Below are positions 8,264 to 15,587 of a stretch of 64,000 bases of DNA, one piece after another. The DNA is from Ostreiculturibacter nitratireducens (GTDB taxonomy: Bacteria; Pseudomonadota; Alphaproteobacteria; Rhodobacterales; Rhodobacteraceae). The stretch's first letter is position 1. Each line of letters starts with the position of its first letter. A program made the translations under genes and the position numbers. Under the pieces are notes generated by a model. It did no database searches. It saw only the letters and a list, made by a program, of their open reading frames with translations, and was not told where the DNA came from. The DNA is taken from the NCBI RefSeq assembly GCF_032670585.1, contig NZ_JAVQHL010000001.1:1364001-1428000 (forward strand), given 5' to 3'.

Positions 8264-9958
8264 CTACTTGAGATAGGCCTCGGACGCGTAGCGCCGCATC
8301 ATGCGCTGGCTGTTGAAGCGGCAGCCGATCTTGCCCATCGCCTCCTTCATCATGCGGATCCAGCCCCGACGGTCGTCGTAATAGAGCGGCAGAACCGTGC
8401 CTTCGAGCTTGTCGTAGAGCATCCGGGCGTGCCGCTTCGGGTCGCTGCCATCCGCCCCGATCGACCAGCCCGTATCGCCCTCGATCCAGCCTTCCAGCCA
8501 CCACCCGTCCAGCACGCTGAGATTGAGCCCCCCGTTCACCGCGGCCTTCATTCCGCTGGTCCCGGAAGCCTCGTACGGGGGCAGCGGTGTGTTGAGCCAG
8601 ATGTCGGCCCCGGAAACGAGGACCTTCGCGAGCGACATCCCGTAATCGGGCAGAAACGCCATCGGGATGTCGTCCGAAAGCTTCCGCGCATGTTCGTGCA
8701 GTTCCCTTATGATCGCCTGACCCGTCGCGTCGTTCGGATGCGCCTTCCCGGCCATCACGACCTGGAATGGCCGATCCTTGGCGATCCGGCGCAGGCGGTC
8801 CGTATCCTCGAACAGGAGGTCGGGCCGCTTGTAGCCCGTCATCCGGCGGGCAAACGCGATGAGAGGGATGTCGGGCGAAAGCTCCTGCCCGGTCAGCCTT
8901 TTCACCTCCGCGATCAGTTCTTCCTTGGCGCCCTGGTGCGCAGACCAGATCGCCTCGTTTTCGATGAGGTCGGCATTGACCAGTTCTTCCGGCTCGTGGC
9001 GCCAGCTTGGTGCGACCTTATCATAGAGCTTCGCCACGGCCGGATGCGCCCAGGTTGCGACATGTATTCCGTTCGTGATCTCCCGTATCCGGAAGACCGG
9101 GAACATCTTCCGGGTGATGTCCGCGTGGCGTTCGGCCACGCCGTTGATGAAGCCGCTGAGATTCAGGGCGAGCCGCGTCATGTTGAGGTGGTTCTCGCCG
9201 CCGAGGAGCCTCAGTTGATCGACCGGAAGGATCTTCCCGACGAACCGCTCCACGGAACCGTAGTCGAACTTGTCGTGCCCTGCCTCGACCGGCGTATGGG
9301 TCGTGAAAACGCACCGCTCGCGGACCCGGTCGGCGTCGAACTTCAGGCCATCGGCAGTCTTGTTCCCGAATTGATGCGGGTAGCGGCAGAGCAGCGACGC
9401 GGCCAGAAGCGCCGAGTGCCCCTCGTTCATGTGAAAGGTTTCGATTGCGAAGCCCAGCGCGTTCAGGATCCGCACACCGCCTATGCCGAGGACGATTTCC
9501 TGCTTCAGCCGGTACTCGTCACCGTCGCCATAGAGGCTGTCGGTGATGCCCCGGTCCTCCGGGTCGTTCTGGTCGAGCCGGGTGTCGAGCATGAGGACCG
9601 GAACCACGCCCCCCGCCGGACTGCGCAGAAGGTAGAGCCAGGGCCCCACCCAGACCGCGCGGTCCCCGATTTCGAGGGCAATCATCGCGTCCAGGGGCCG
9701 CGCCCAATCCTCCGGCGTCCAGGGATCCGGCTTCACGACCTGCGAGCCGGCGCCGTTGATTTCCTGTCGCAGGTATCCTTCGCGGTTGATGAGCGTCACG
9801 AACACGACCGGCAGCGACAGGTCCGCGCAGGACCGCGCCGTATCCCCCGCAAGCACGCCAAGCCCGCCGGCATAGGTGTGCATCTCGGGGCGGAGCGCGA
9901 TCTCCATCGTGAAATAGGCGATGCGCGTCCGCGGAAGAAGGTCTGCAAACTCGGACAC
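8264..9958 (-). CDS. glgP: Alpha-glucan phosphorylase, short form
   Basis: Phosphorolysis of alpha-1,4-glucan to glucose-1-phosphate in the cytoplasm. At 564 aa it is much shorter than the roughly 800 aa E. coli-type enzyme and matches the compact archaeal/Thermotoga type (TIGR02094 style). Visible signatures are IAYFTMEIALRPEMHTYAGG at the N-terminus, FHMNEGHSA, and the PLP-lysine region EASGTSGMKAAVNGG followed by LDGWWLEG. No other glycogen gene is in the window. Its promoter must lie in 9959-10188; the TGAAAC element there reads the other way. Confidence 0.9.
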   Translation of the reverse strand: MSEFADLLPRTRIAYFTMEIALRPEMHTYAGGLGVLAGDTARSCADLSLPVVFVTLINREGYLRQEINGAGSQVVKPDPWTPEDWARPLDAMIALEIGDRAVWVGPWLYLLRSPAGGVVPVLMLDTRLDQNDPEDRGITDSLYGDGDEYRLKQEIVLGIGGVRILNALGFAIETFHMNEGHSALLAASLLCRYPHQFGNKTADGLKFDADRVRERCVFTTHTPVEAGHDKFDYGSVERFVGKILPVDQLRLLGGENHLNMTRLALNLSGFINGVAERHADITRKMFPVFRIREITNGIHVATWAHPAVAKLYDKVAPSWRHEPEELVNADLIENEAIWSAHQGAKEELIAEVKRLTGQELSPDIPLIAFARRMTGYKRPDLLFEDTDRLRRIAKDRPFQVVMAGKAHPNDATGQAIIRELHEHARKLSDDIPMAFLPDYGMSLAKVLVSGADIWLNTPLPPYEASGTSGMKAAVNGGLNLSVLDGWWLEGWIEGDTGWSIGADGSDPKRHARMLYDKLEGTVLPLYYDDRRGWIRMMKEAMGKIGCRFNSQRMMRRYASEAYLK

Positions 9959-10043
9959 GTCCGGGCCTCGGGTCTTGTGCGTCTGGCGGGACGATTACAG
10001 ACCGCGCGGACGCCCCATGCAATGGCATTGTCCCCGCCCGCGC

Positions 10044-10091
10044 TGAAATCATTGAAACGCCGCGCCCCGGCCCCTGGCATCCGACTGAAAC
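10044..10091 (+). promoter_or_regulatory. TGAAAC direct-repeat element (site A)
   Basis: Direct repeats TGAAAT (10044), TGAAAC (10053) and CTGAAAC (TGAAAC at 10086), the last two 33 bp apart. The position 22 bp after 10053 has only a weak match (TGGCAT). A possible -10, TAGAAC, begins 16 bases after the last copy starts. The element points at the OsmC gene, 98 bases downstream. It is one of six such elements between 10 and 22 kb. Confidence 0.6.
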
Positions 10092-10188
10092 ACCTGCCTC
10101 CTAGAACCGCCCTGTCTCGGGCGACGGCCGAAAGGAAAAGCCGCCGTCCCGAAGAGACGACGACAGAAGCACAGAGGAGACGATACAA

Positions 10189-10770
10189 ATGACCACCGAA
10201 ACCAAGGACAAGAACGCCAAAGTCGCCGTGAACGGCGTCGACGTTCCCACGCTCGTCGCGACGCTGGGCGTCGTGGACGGGAACCGCGACCTCGCGAAGT
10301 TCACCTTCAAGGCCAAGGGCAGCTGGGTCGCCGGAACCCACAGCAAGACGGAGTTCACGACCTTCTACGGAGCGGGCGGCGAACAGGCCCATGACGTCAC
10401 CCAGGTCGTGAACGCGGACCACCCGAAGGTGCTGGTCGGCGGCGACAACGGCCCGACCCCGGTCGAACTGGTGCTGGCCGCCCTGTCCTCCTGCATCACG
10501 GCGGGGATCGGGAACATCGCCTCGATCCGCCAGGTGAAGCTTCACTCGGTCGAAACCGTGATCGAGGGCGATATCGACCTCGTCGGCATCTTCGGCATGG
10601 ACAAGACGGTGCGCAACGGCTTCGGCGGCATCCGCGCCACCTTCAAGATCAAGGGGGACGCGCCCGACGAGGAACTCGAGAAGATCGTCCAGCAGTCGGT
10701 TGCGCGCTCGGCGGTGTTCGACATCCTGACGAATGGCGTTCCCGTCACCGTCGCGGCCATCGCCAACTGA
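10189..10770 (+). CDS. OsmC-family protein
   Basis: A 193 aa OsmC/Ohr-fold protein. The family segment PTPVELVLAALSSCITAGIG (about residues 88-107) carries the first, usually peroxidatic, cysteine. The second family cysteine, normally near the C-terminus in a CP-[VI]-S motif, is absent: the corresponding part reads SVARSAVFDIL. It is therefore probably not a two-Cys thiol peroxidase. The ATG follows AGAGGAGACG at good spacing. It lies downstream of site A and upstream of a small ORF that may share its transcript. Confidence 0.85.
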   Translation: MTTETKDKNAKVAVNGVDVPTLVATLGVVDGNRDLAKFTFKAKGSWVAGTHSKTEFTTFYGAGGEQAHDVTQVVNADHPKVLVGGDNGPTPVELVLAALSSCITAGIGNIASIRQVKLHSVETVIEGDIDLVGIFGMDKTVRNGFGGIRATFKIKGDAPDEELEKIVQQSVARSAVFDILTNGVPVTVAAIAN

Positions 10771-10827
10771 GACACCGGCCGGGCGGCCCGCCGCCCGGCC
10801 GAATCCGATCCGAAAGGAGGAACGGCA

Positions 10828-10986
10828 GTGAACACCCAAACCTCACATTCAAAGGGCACGCTCTATCACCACACGGGGATTGGCAGACGCGGCAACCGCT
10901 CCTTCCGGAGCGCGGTCACACGAAGCTGGGCCAGCCCCGTGACACTCGCCGAGGCCGAGGCGACCCTGTCCAGCCCCGGAGCCTGA
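10828..10986 (+). CDS. Small Arg/Ser-rich protein, unknown
   Basis: A 52-codon frame starting at GTG with a strong AAAGGAGG site 8 bases upstream (10813-10820), ending just before a clear terminator. The product is basic and polar (GIGRRGNRSFRSAVTRSW in the middle), with no membrane segment, signal or recognised family. It lies 57 bases after the OsmC gene and would be the last gene of that transcript. Strong ribosome-binding site and terminator context support it; codon evidence is thin because of its size. Confidence 0.5.
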   Translation: MNTQTSHSKGTLYHHTGIGRRGNRSFRSAVTRSWASPVTLAEAEATLSSPGA

Positions 10987-11006
10987 CGGCCAGCCCAATC
11001 CCCCTG

Positions 11007-11040
11007 GAAGCGCCCGCCTCGTCGCGGGCGCTTCTTCGTG
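11007..11040 (+). terminator. Rho-independent terminator after the OsmC transcript
   Basis: An 11-bp perfect stem (GAAGCGCCCGC / GCGGGCGCTTC, 11007-11017 with 11024-11034), a 6-base loop CTCGTC and a T-rich tail TTCGTGTTC. It ends the OsmC/small-ORF unit just before site B. Confidence 0.8.
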
Positions 11041-11074
11041 TTCGGGGGCGCGACCTTTCTGGCCGTCAGCCCTG

Positions 11075-11122
11075 GGACACAAATGAAACACGACGGCCCA
11101 TTCTCCGGCGTCAGCCTGAAAC
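11075..11122 (+). promoter_or_regulatory. TGAAAC direct-repeat element (site B)
   Basis: TGAAAC at 11084 and CTGAAAC (TGAAAC at 11117) are exactly 33 bp apart, with a weaker copy GGACAC at 11075 and a poor match at +22 (CGGCGT). TAAACC, a possible -10, begins 16 bases after the last copy starts, the same offset as in site A. The element reads toward the flavoprotein gene, whose ATG is 48 bases downstream. Confidence 0.55.
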
Positions 11123-11169
11123 ACCGCGTCCGTAAACCTCCCCGCAGAACAGAACTGCGGAGCGACAAG

Positions 11170-12420
11170 ATGACCATGCGGACTGACGTAGCGATTATCG
11201 GAGGGGGGCAGGCCGGTCTCGCGATGAGCCGGTGCCTCACCGACCGGGGCATAGACCACGTTATCCTCGAACGGGGCCGCGTGGGCGAGCGCTGGATTTC
11301 GGAGCGCTGGCCCTCCCTCCGCCTTCTCACGCCGAACTGGATGACGCGGCTTCCCGGCCATGCCTACGCGGGCAGCGACCCCGACGGCTTCATGGCTTCG
11401 GCGGAATTCGTCGATGTCCTGTCCGGCTACGCACAAAGCTTCGACGCACCGGTCGTCGAAGGCGCGGAGGTGTACAGCCTGTCCCGGATCGGCAGCCGCT
11501 TCCTGATCTCCACCAGCAAGGGCACCTGGGCCGCGCGCGCCGCCGTGATCGCGACTGGTGCCTGCGACCGCCCGAACGTGCCCGACTGGGCCGGGGAACT
11601 GCCCGACGGCGTGCTTCAGATCACGCCCGACCGTTATCGCGGCGCGGATGACCTTCCCTCGGGCGGCGTTCTCGTCGTGGGGTCCTCCGCGACCGGCATC
11701 CAGTTCGCCGAAGAGATCAGCACCTCGGGGCGCTCGGTCGTTTTGGCCGCGGGCAGACATGTCCGCGCGCCGCGCCGGTATCGCGGGCGTGACATCTTTC
11801 ACTGGCTCGATGCCAGCGGCTTCCTGACGGACCGGCGCCCGCCGGACGCCGATCCGCGGCATCTGCAGTCTCAGCCGTCACTCCAGCTGATCGGAACCGA
11901 GGACGGCCATGACATCGACCTCCACCGCCTCGCGGCACGCGGGGTGCGGGTTGTTGGCCGGGCGCTCGGCGCCACCGGGCGTCTCGTGCATCTCTCCGAC
12001 GAACTGGCCGAGGAATGCGCCGCCGCCGAGGCACGCCGGCAGAAGCTTCTGACCCGGATCGACGCGCATATCCGCACCTCGGGGCGCCCGGTGGCCGAGG
12101 AACCTTCCGCCTGGACCGCGCCGCCACCGTTCGCCGGAACTCCGACGACGCTCGACCTGCGGGCGAACGGCATCGAGACCATCGTCTGGGCCACGGGTTA
12201 CCGGAGACGCTACCCCTGGCTCAACCTGCCAGTTTTCCGGGACGACGGAGAAATCCGTAACCACGGCGGCGTGACGCCGGTGGAGGGCCTCTACGTGCTT
12301 GGCCTTCCCTTCATGCGCCATCGCAGCTCGGCCTTCATCGACGGGGTCGGCCAGGACGCCGCAGCCCTGTCCCGCGACATCCTCCGTCAATTGTCCACCC
12401 CAACAGCAATAGCCGCATGA
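11170..12420 (+). CDS. FAD-dependent NAD(P)-binding monooxygenase-like oxidoreductase
   Basis: A 416 aa flavoprotein of the flavin monooxygenase/CzcO type. The FAD-binding GxGxxG is IIGGGQAGLAMS (residues 9-20), a second dinucleotide site is VLVVGSSATGIQFAEEI (about 167-183), and ATGYRRRYPWL sits near the C-terminus. ATG 11170 is preferred over the upstream in-frame start at 11038, which would place site B inside the gene. It forms an operon with the next flavoprotein, whose ribosome-binding site overlaps its stop. Substrate unknown. Confidence 0.86.
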   Translation: MTMRTDVAIIGGGQAGLAMSRCLTDRGIDHVILERGRVGERWISERWPSLRLLTPNWMTRLPGHAYAGSDPDGFMASAEFVDVLSGYAQSFDAPVVEGAEVYSLSRIGSRFLISTSKGTWAARAAVIATGACDRPNVPDWAGELPDGVLQITPDRYRGADDLPSGGVLVVGSSATGIQFAEEISTSGRSVVLAAGRHVRAPRRYRGRDIFHWLDASGFLTDRRPPDADPRHLQSQPSLQLIGTEDGHDIDLHRLAARGVRVVGRALGATGRLVHLSDELAEECAAAEARRQKLLTRIDAHIRTSGRPVAEEPSAWTAPPPFAGTPTTLDLRANGIETIVWATGYRRRYPWLNLPVFRDDGEIRNHGGVTPVEGLYVLGLPFMRHRSSAFIDGVGQDAAALSRDILRQLSTPTAIAA

Positions 12421-12434
12421 AAGGAGCATTCGAA

Positions 12435-13595
12435 ATGACGGCGAACACGAAACAGAACCACTACGACGCAGTGATCGTTGGCGCACGCTGCGCCGGAGCG
12501 GCCACCGCCATGCTGCTTGCAAGGCAGGGCGCGAAGGTCCTCGTGATAGATCACGACAAGCCGGGGACCGACACGATGTCCACGCACGCCCTGATGCGCG
12601 GCGCGGCCATGCAGCTCGGCAAATGGGGAATTCTCGACCGTATCCGGGCTGAAGGCACGCCGGCGATCCGTCGGACCTCCTTCATCTACGGCGACGAGAC
12701 CGTTGACGTCGACATTCGCCCGATGCACGGCACCGACGCGCTCTATGCGCCACGGCGCACGGTCCTTGACGCGGCGCTCGTCGAAGCCGCGGCCGACGGC
12801 GGCGTGAGTTTCCGGTACGGAACGGGCTTCGCGGGCTTCCTCCACGGAATCGACGGCCGCGTGGCCGGCTTGCGGACCAGGCGGAGCACGGACCGGATCG
12901 AGGAGATCGGCGCGGACATCGTGATCGGCGCGGACGGGCGCCGCTCCGCGGTCGCGCGCCGCGCCGGCGCAGAGGTGGTCAAGCAATCCCGCTTCGCCTC
13001 CTCCGTGGCCTACCGCTACTTCGAGGGCATCCCCAACCGCGGCTATCGGTGGTATTTCCGGCCGGGCGCCTCGGGCGGCATCATCCCGACGAACGATGGG
13101 CAGAGCTGCGTCTTCGTCGCCGTTCCCCAGTCGGCGTTCGGGGAGAAGCTGCGCGGCAAGGGTGCCGAAGGCATGGACGCCGTGATGCGCGAGCATCTTC
13201 CCGAGATGGCGGCGGATCTGGCCGGGGCACGCCCGACCGGAGAGGTCGTGGCCTTCGCGGGCGAACGCGGCTTCCTGCGCCAGTCTCATGGGCCGGGCTG
13301 GGCGCTCGTCGGCGATGCCGGCTATTTCAAGGACCCGATCACCGCGCATGGCATCACCGATGCGTTCCGTGATGCCGAGATCCTCTCCGACGCGATCCTC
13401 GCCGGCCGGCCCGAAAGCTATCCGGCGCTGCGCGACGGACTCTCCGCGGGCTTCTTCGAGATCACCGACCAAGTCGCCTCATTCGCCTGGACGATGGACG
13501 GGGTGAAGGGGCTCCACGTGGCGCTCAACAGGGAGATGAAGGCAATCCAGAACTGGATCGCCGACGGCATGGACGGGCAGCGCGCAGCGGCGTGA
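12435..13595 (+). CDS. FAD-dependent oxidoreductase (geranylgeranyl reductase/PHBH-like)
   Basis: A 386 aa flavoprotein with the N-terminal site VIVGARCAGAATAMLLARQG (residues 13-32) and the C-terminal FAD motif ALVGDAGYFKDPITAHGITDA (about 290-310). This is the group A flavoprotein fold used by aromatic hydroxylases and geranylgeranyl reductases. ATG 12435 has AAAGGAG upstream; the earlier ATG at 12417 overlaps the previous stop and is less likely. It is the second gene of the site-B operon and is followed by a terminator. The physiological substrate cannot be told from sequence. Confidence 0.85.
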   Translation: MTANTKQNHYDAVIVGARCAGAATAMLLARQGAKVLVIDHDKPGTDTMSTHALMRGAAMQLGKWGILDRIRAEGTPAIRRTSFIYGDETVDVDIRPMHGTDALYAPRRTVLDAALVEAAADGGVSFRYGTGFAGFLHGIDGRVAGLRTRRSTDRIEEIGADIVIGADGRRSAVARRAGAEVVKQSRFASSVAYRYFEGIPNRGYRWYFRPGASGGIIPTNDGQSCVFVAVPQSAFGEKLRGKGAEGMDAVMREHLPEMAADLAGARPTGEVVAFAGERGFLRQSHGPGWALVGDAGYFKDPITAHGITDAFRDAEILSDAILAGRPESYPALRDGLSAGFFEITDQVASFAWTMDGVKGLHVALNREMKAIQNWIADGMDGQRAAA

Positions 13596-13612
13596 TCCGG
13601 CCCGCCAACACA

Positions 13613-13650
13613 GAAAGGCCCCGCTCACATCGAGCGGGGCCTTTTCATTT
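13613..13650 (+). terminator. Rho-independent terminator of the flavoprotein operon
   Basis: A stem of about 13 bp, AAAGGCCCCGCTC (13614-13626) paired with GAGCGGGGCCTTT, a 5-base loop and a TTTTCATTT tail. It closes the rightward operon 11170-13595. Confidence 0.85.
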
Positions 13651-13666
13651 CCTGCACATCCGGGAC

Positions 13667-13693
13667 AAAAAAAGCCCGCCTTGGAAGGCGGGC
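13667..13693 (-). terminator. Rho-independent terminator of the DUF1127 gene
   Basis: GCCCGCC (13674-13680) pairs with GGCGGGC (13687-13693) around TTGGAA. A run of seven A at 13667-13673 becomes the U-tract on the minus strand. It therefore serves the leftward small gene ending at 13721. Confidence 0.75.
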
Positions 13694-13720
13694 CAGTTCA
13701 AGGGAGGAAGTCGGCGTGTT

Positions 13721-13876
13721 TCACCCCACGCGGTAGGCCATGCGGCTTACATCGTCCCGGCTCAGGCCGATGTCCTTCAGCATGTGATCCGAGAGGTGGC
13801 GCGTCGAACTGTAGTCCAGCCGCGCCATGCGGCGTTCGCCCCGGGATTGGTGGAACTCCTTGAAATACTTCATCAT
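13721..13876 (-). CDS. DUF1127 (YjiS-like) small protein
   Basis: A 51 aa basic protein with the DUF1127 core RHLSDHMLKDIGLSRDDV near the C-terminus and an Arg-rich middle (RGERRMARLDY). Alphaproteobacterial members are reported to act as small RNA-binding or metabolic regulators; here that is only family knowledge. The start at 13876 has AAGGAGAG 5-6 bases upstream; a longer frame to 13921 lacks one. It is transcribed divergently from the globin operon and has its own TGAAAC element (site F), with a terminator right behind it. Confidence 0.85.
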   Translation of the reverse strand: MMKYFKEFHQSRGERRMARLDYSSTRHLSDHMLKDIGLSRDDVSRMAYRVG

Positions 13877-13927
13877 CGTTCGCTCTCCTTTGTCTGAACC
13901 TTGATGAAGACAAGTTGCCACCGCCGG

Positions 13928-13966
13928 GTTTCAGGCGGATTTCGCAGACATAGATTTCGTGTTTCG
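13928..13966 (-). promoter_or_regulatory. TGAAAC direct-repeat element (site F)
   Basis: Read on the minus strand: CGAAAC (5' end 13966), CGAAAT (13944) and CTGAAAC (TGAAAC 5' end 13933). Spacings are 22 and 11 bp, identical to site C facing the other way. It reads toward the DUF1127 gene, whose ATG is 52 bases beyond. No 9-bp upstream copy is seen. Confidence 0.6.
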
Positions 13967-13991
13967 AACCTTCGCCGCGACCCCGCACGCC

Positions 13992-14039
13992 AGAAACAAC
14001 TGAAACATTCATACCGGTAGCGCGAAACACGGCTGAAAC
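13992..14039 (+). promoter_or_regulatory. TGAAAC direct-repeat element (site C)
   Basis: The most complete example: AGAAAC (13992), TGAAAC (14001), CGAAAC (14023) and TGAAAC (14034), with start-to-start spacings of 9, 22 and 11 bp. It lies upstream of the globin/cyclase/kinase/regulator operon, consistent with autoregulation by the operon's own OmpR-family regulator. Together with site F it fills most of the 295-base divergent gap 13877-14171. Confidence 0.65.
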
Positions 14040-14171
14040 GGCCGGCACGGACACTTCGCGGGAGCCATGAAGTCAAATTCCTTGCCAGAAAGGCCCGATT
14101 TGCCGATGATTTCCGGATATGCACGCGGACCGCGCGTGAATGTGCGGCACCGCATAACCAAGGGTGGACGC

Positions 14172-14528
14172 ATGGACAGGACACTCTTCGACAAGTACGG
14201 CGGCTTCTCGGTTGTCAGCAAGATCGTCCTCGATCTCTATGATCGGCTGCTGGACGATGACGAGGTCGGGCCATTCTTCGATGAAGTGGAAATGAGCCGG
14301 ATCGTAGATCACCAGACGAAATTCGTATCCTCGCTGATGGGAGGTCCCGCAGCCTACACGGACGACCAGATCCAGAAGATGCATGCCCGGCTGAGCATCG
14401 CTGACGCGCATTTCGACACGCTCAAGCGGATCCTCGGCGAGACGCTGGCGGATCACGGGGTGGAGCCGGACGACGTCGAAACGATCACCAAGGCGTTCGA
14501 ACTGCGCCGCGGCCTCGTGGTGGATTGA
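14172..14528 (+). CDS. Group I truncated haemoglobin
   Basis: A 118 aa 2-on-2 globin. The proximal haem ligand is H71 in KMHARLSI. Y23 in LDLYDRLL is the B10 tyrosine and Q48 in DHQTKF is the E11 glutamine, the distal pair that binds ligand in Mycobacterium trHbN. The GGP turn is at 57-59. ATG 14172 gives the normal family length; the longer frame from 14067 adds 35 unrelated residues. It is followed after 4 bases by a PAS-cyclase gene, so it may act as an O2/NO sensor or scavenger feeding that signalling operon. The sensory role is inference. Confidence 0.92.
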   Translation: MDRTLFDKYGGFSVVSKIVLDLYDRLLDDDEVGPFFDEVEMSRIVDHQTKFVSSLMGGPAAYTDDQIQKMHARLSIADAHFDTLKRILGETLADHGVEPDDVETITKAFELRRGLVVD

Positions 14529-14532
14529 GGCC

Positions 14533-15585
14533 ATGTCAATCGAGGCGATCAACGAACAGCTGTTGCGCGCGATCGGCGTCGGGGTCGCCCTTCTCGACAC
14601 GGAGACGCTGCGTTTCCGGTTCTTCAACGACACCTTCCGGGAATGGTTCGGCGACAGCGAACTGGGCCAACAGCTGAGCGACCTCTTTCCCGATTTCGAC
14701 ATCGCCGCGCTCAAGAAGGCGCTGACCGACGACGGACGTTTCGCGACCGAAGCGACGTTCCGCGTCCGCCGGCGCACCATGTCCGTCGCGATGGTCTTCA
14801 ACCGGGCCCTGGACGGCGAGGAACCGATCGCGGTTCTGGTGCTTCAGAACATCACGCGTATCAAGGAACTGGAGTCGATGATCGATTCCTATTCGATGAT
14901 GGTCGAGCGCAACACGCGGGAGATAAAGCGGGAGAAGGAGCAGGTCGAAAAGCTCCTGCTGAACATGATGCCCCGGTCGGTCTACGAGGAATACAAGACC
15001 TTCGGCGTCGTGACCCCAAGGCTTTATGAACAGGTCTCGGTCCTCTGCCTGGACTTCTCGGGCTTCTCCGACCTGGTCAGCCAGCACGATCCCGGCGTCA
15101 TCGTCAGCGAACTGAACGACATCTACACCGCCTTCGACCGCATCGGCGAACAGTTCGGCTGCGAGCGGATCAAGACGATCGGCGATGTCTACATCACGAT
15201 GTCGGGCATGCCCGACCCGGCCGACGGGCACGCGCTTTCCGTCGCGAATGCCGCGATCCGTTTCATCCGCTACCTCGAAAGCCGGAATGCCGGTCATCCG
15301 ATCCACTGGCACTGCCGGATCGGCGTCTCGTCCGGGGCGGTCATCGGTTCGGTGGTCGGTGTCCAGAAATACATCTACGACGTGTTCGGCCCGGCGGTCA
15401 GCCAGGCGAACCTTCTCTGCCAGCATGCCAGGCCGATGAAGATCGTCGCCAATCACGCCCTTGCCGACCAGCTCGACGAACGCTTTTCGGTCCGGCCGTC
15501 GGGAAAGCTGGACCTCGGTCAGCAGGGAACCGAGGAAATCCTGAGCCTTGAGGCCGAGGTCAAGGCCAACCAGGGTGTGGGTTGA
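14533..15585 (+). CDS. PAS domain-class III nucleotide cyclase homologue, atypical active site
   Basis: A 350 aa soluble protein with an N-terminal PAS-like domain (about residues 10-110), a coiled coil (about 112-148) and a class III cyclase domain (about 165-310). Metal-binding D174 (LCLDFSGFSDL) and D218 (KTIGDVY) are present, as is the adenine-selecting pair K214/D283. The transition-state Asn and Arg expected in the D-x-x-G-x-x-V-N-x-A-x-R motif are Ser290 and Leu294. It may therefore be slow, inactive or a signalling pseudo-enzyme. The gene sits between the globin and the histidine kinase with minimal spacing. Confidence 0.85.
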   Translation: MSIEAINEQLLRAIGVGVALLDTETLRFRFFNDTFREWFGDSELGQQLSDLFPDFDIAALKKALTDDGRFATEATFRVRRRTMSVAMVFNRALDGEEPIAVLVLQNITRIKELESMIDSYSMMVERNTREIKREKEQVEKLLLNMMPRSVYEEYKTFGVVTPRLYEQVSVLCLDFSGFSDLVSQHDPGVIVSELNDIYTAFDRIGEQFGCERIKTIGDVYITMSGMPDPADGHALSVANAAIRFIRYLESRNAGHPIHWHCRIGVSSGAVIGSVVGVQKYIYDVFGPAVSQANLLCQHARPMKIVANHALADQLDERFSVRPSGKLDLGQQGTEEILSLEAEVKANQGVG

Positions 15586-15587
15586 CG

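Noticed and set aside
10086..10107. Reading the CTGAAAC element as a heat-shock (RpoH) -35 box
   Set aside because: RpoH promoters have CTTGAAA with CCCCAT about 13 bases on; no such -10 is present in any of the six sites, and the upstream phased copies would be unexplained. An ECF-type promoter cannot be fully excluded.
11038..11169. N-terminal extension of the first flavoprotein
   Set aside because: It would overlap the terminator tail and put site B inside the gene; the FAD motif starts normally from ATG 11170.
14067..14171. 35-residue N-terminal extension of the truncated haemoglobin
   Set aside because: Family length and the GGTGGACGC site support ATG 14172; the extension has no globin similarity.
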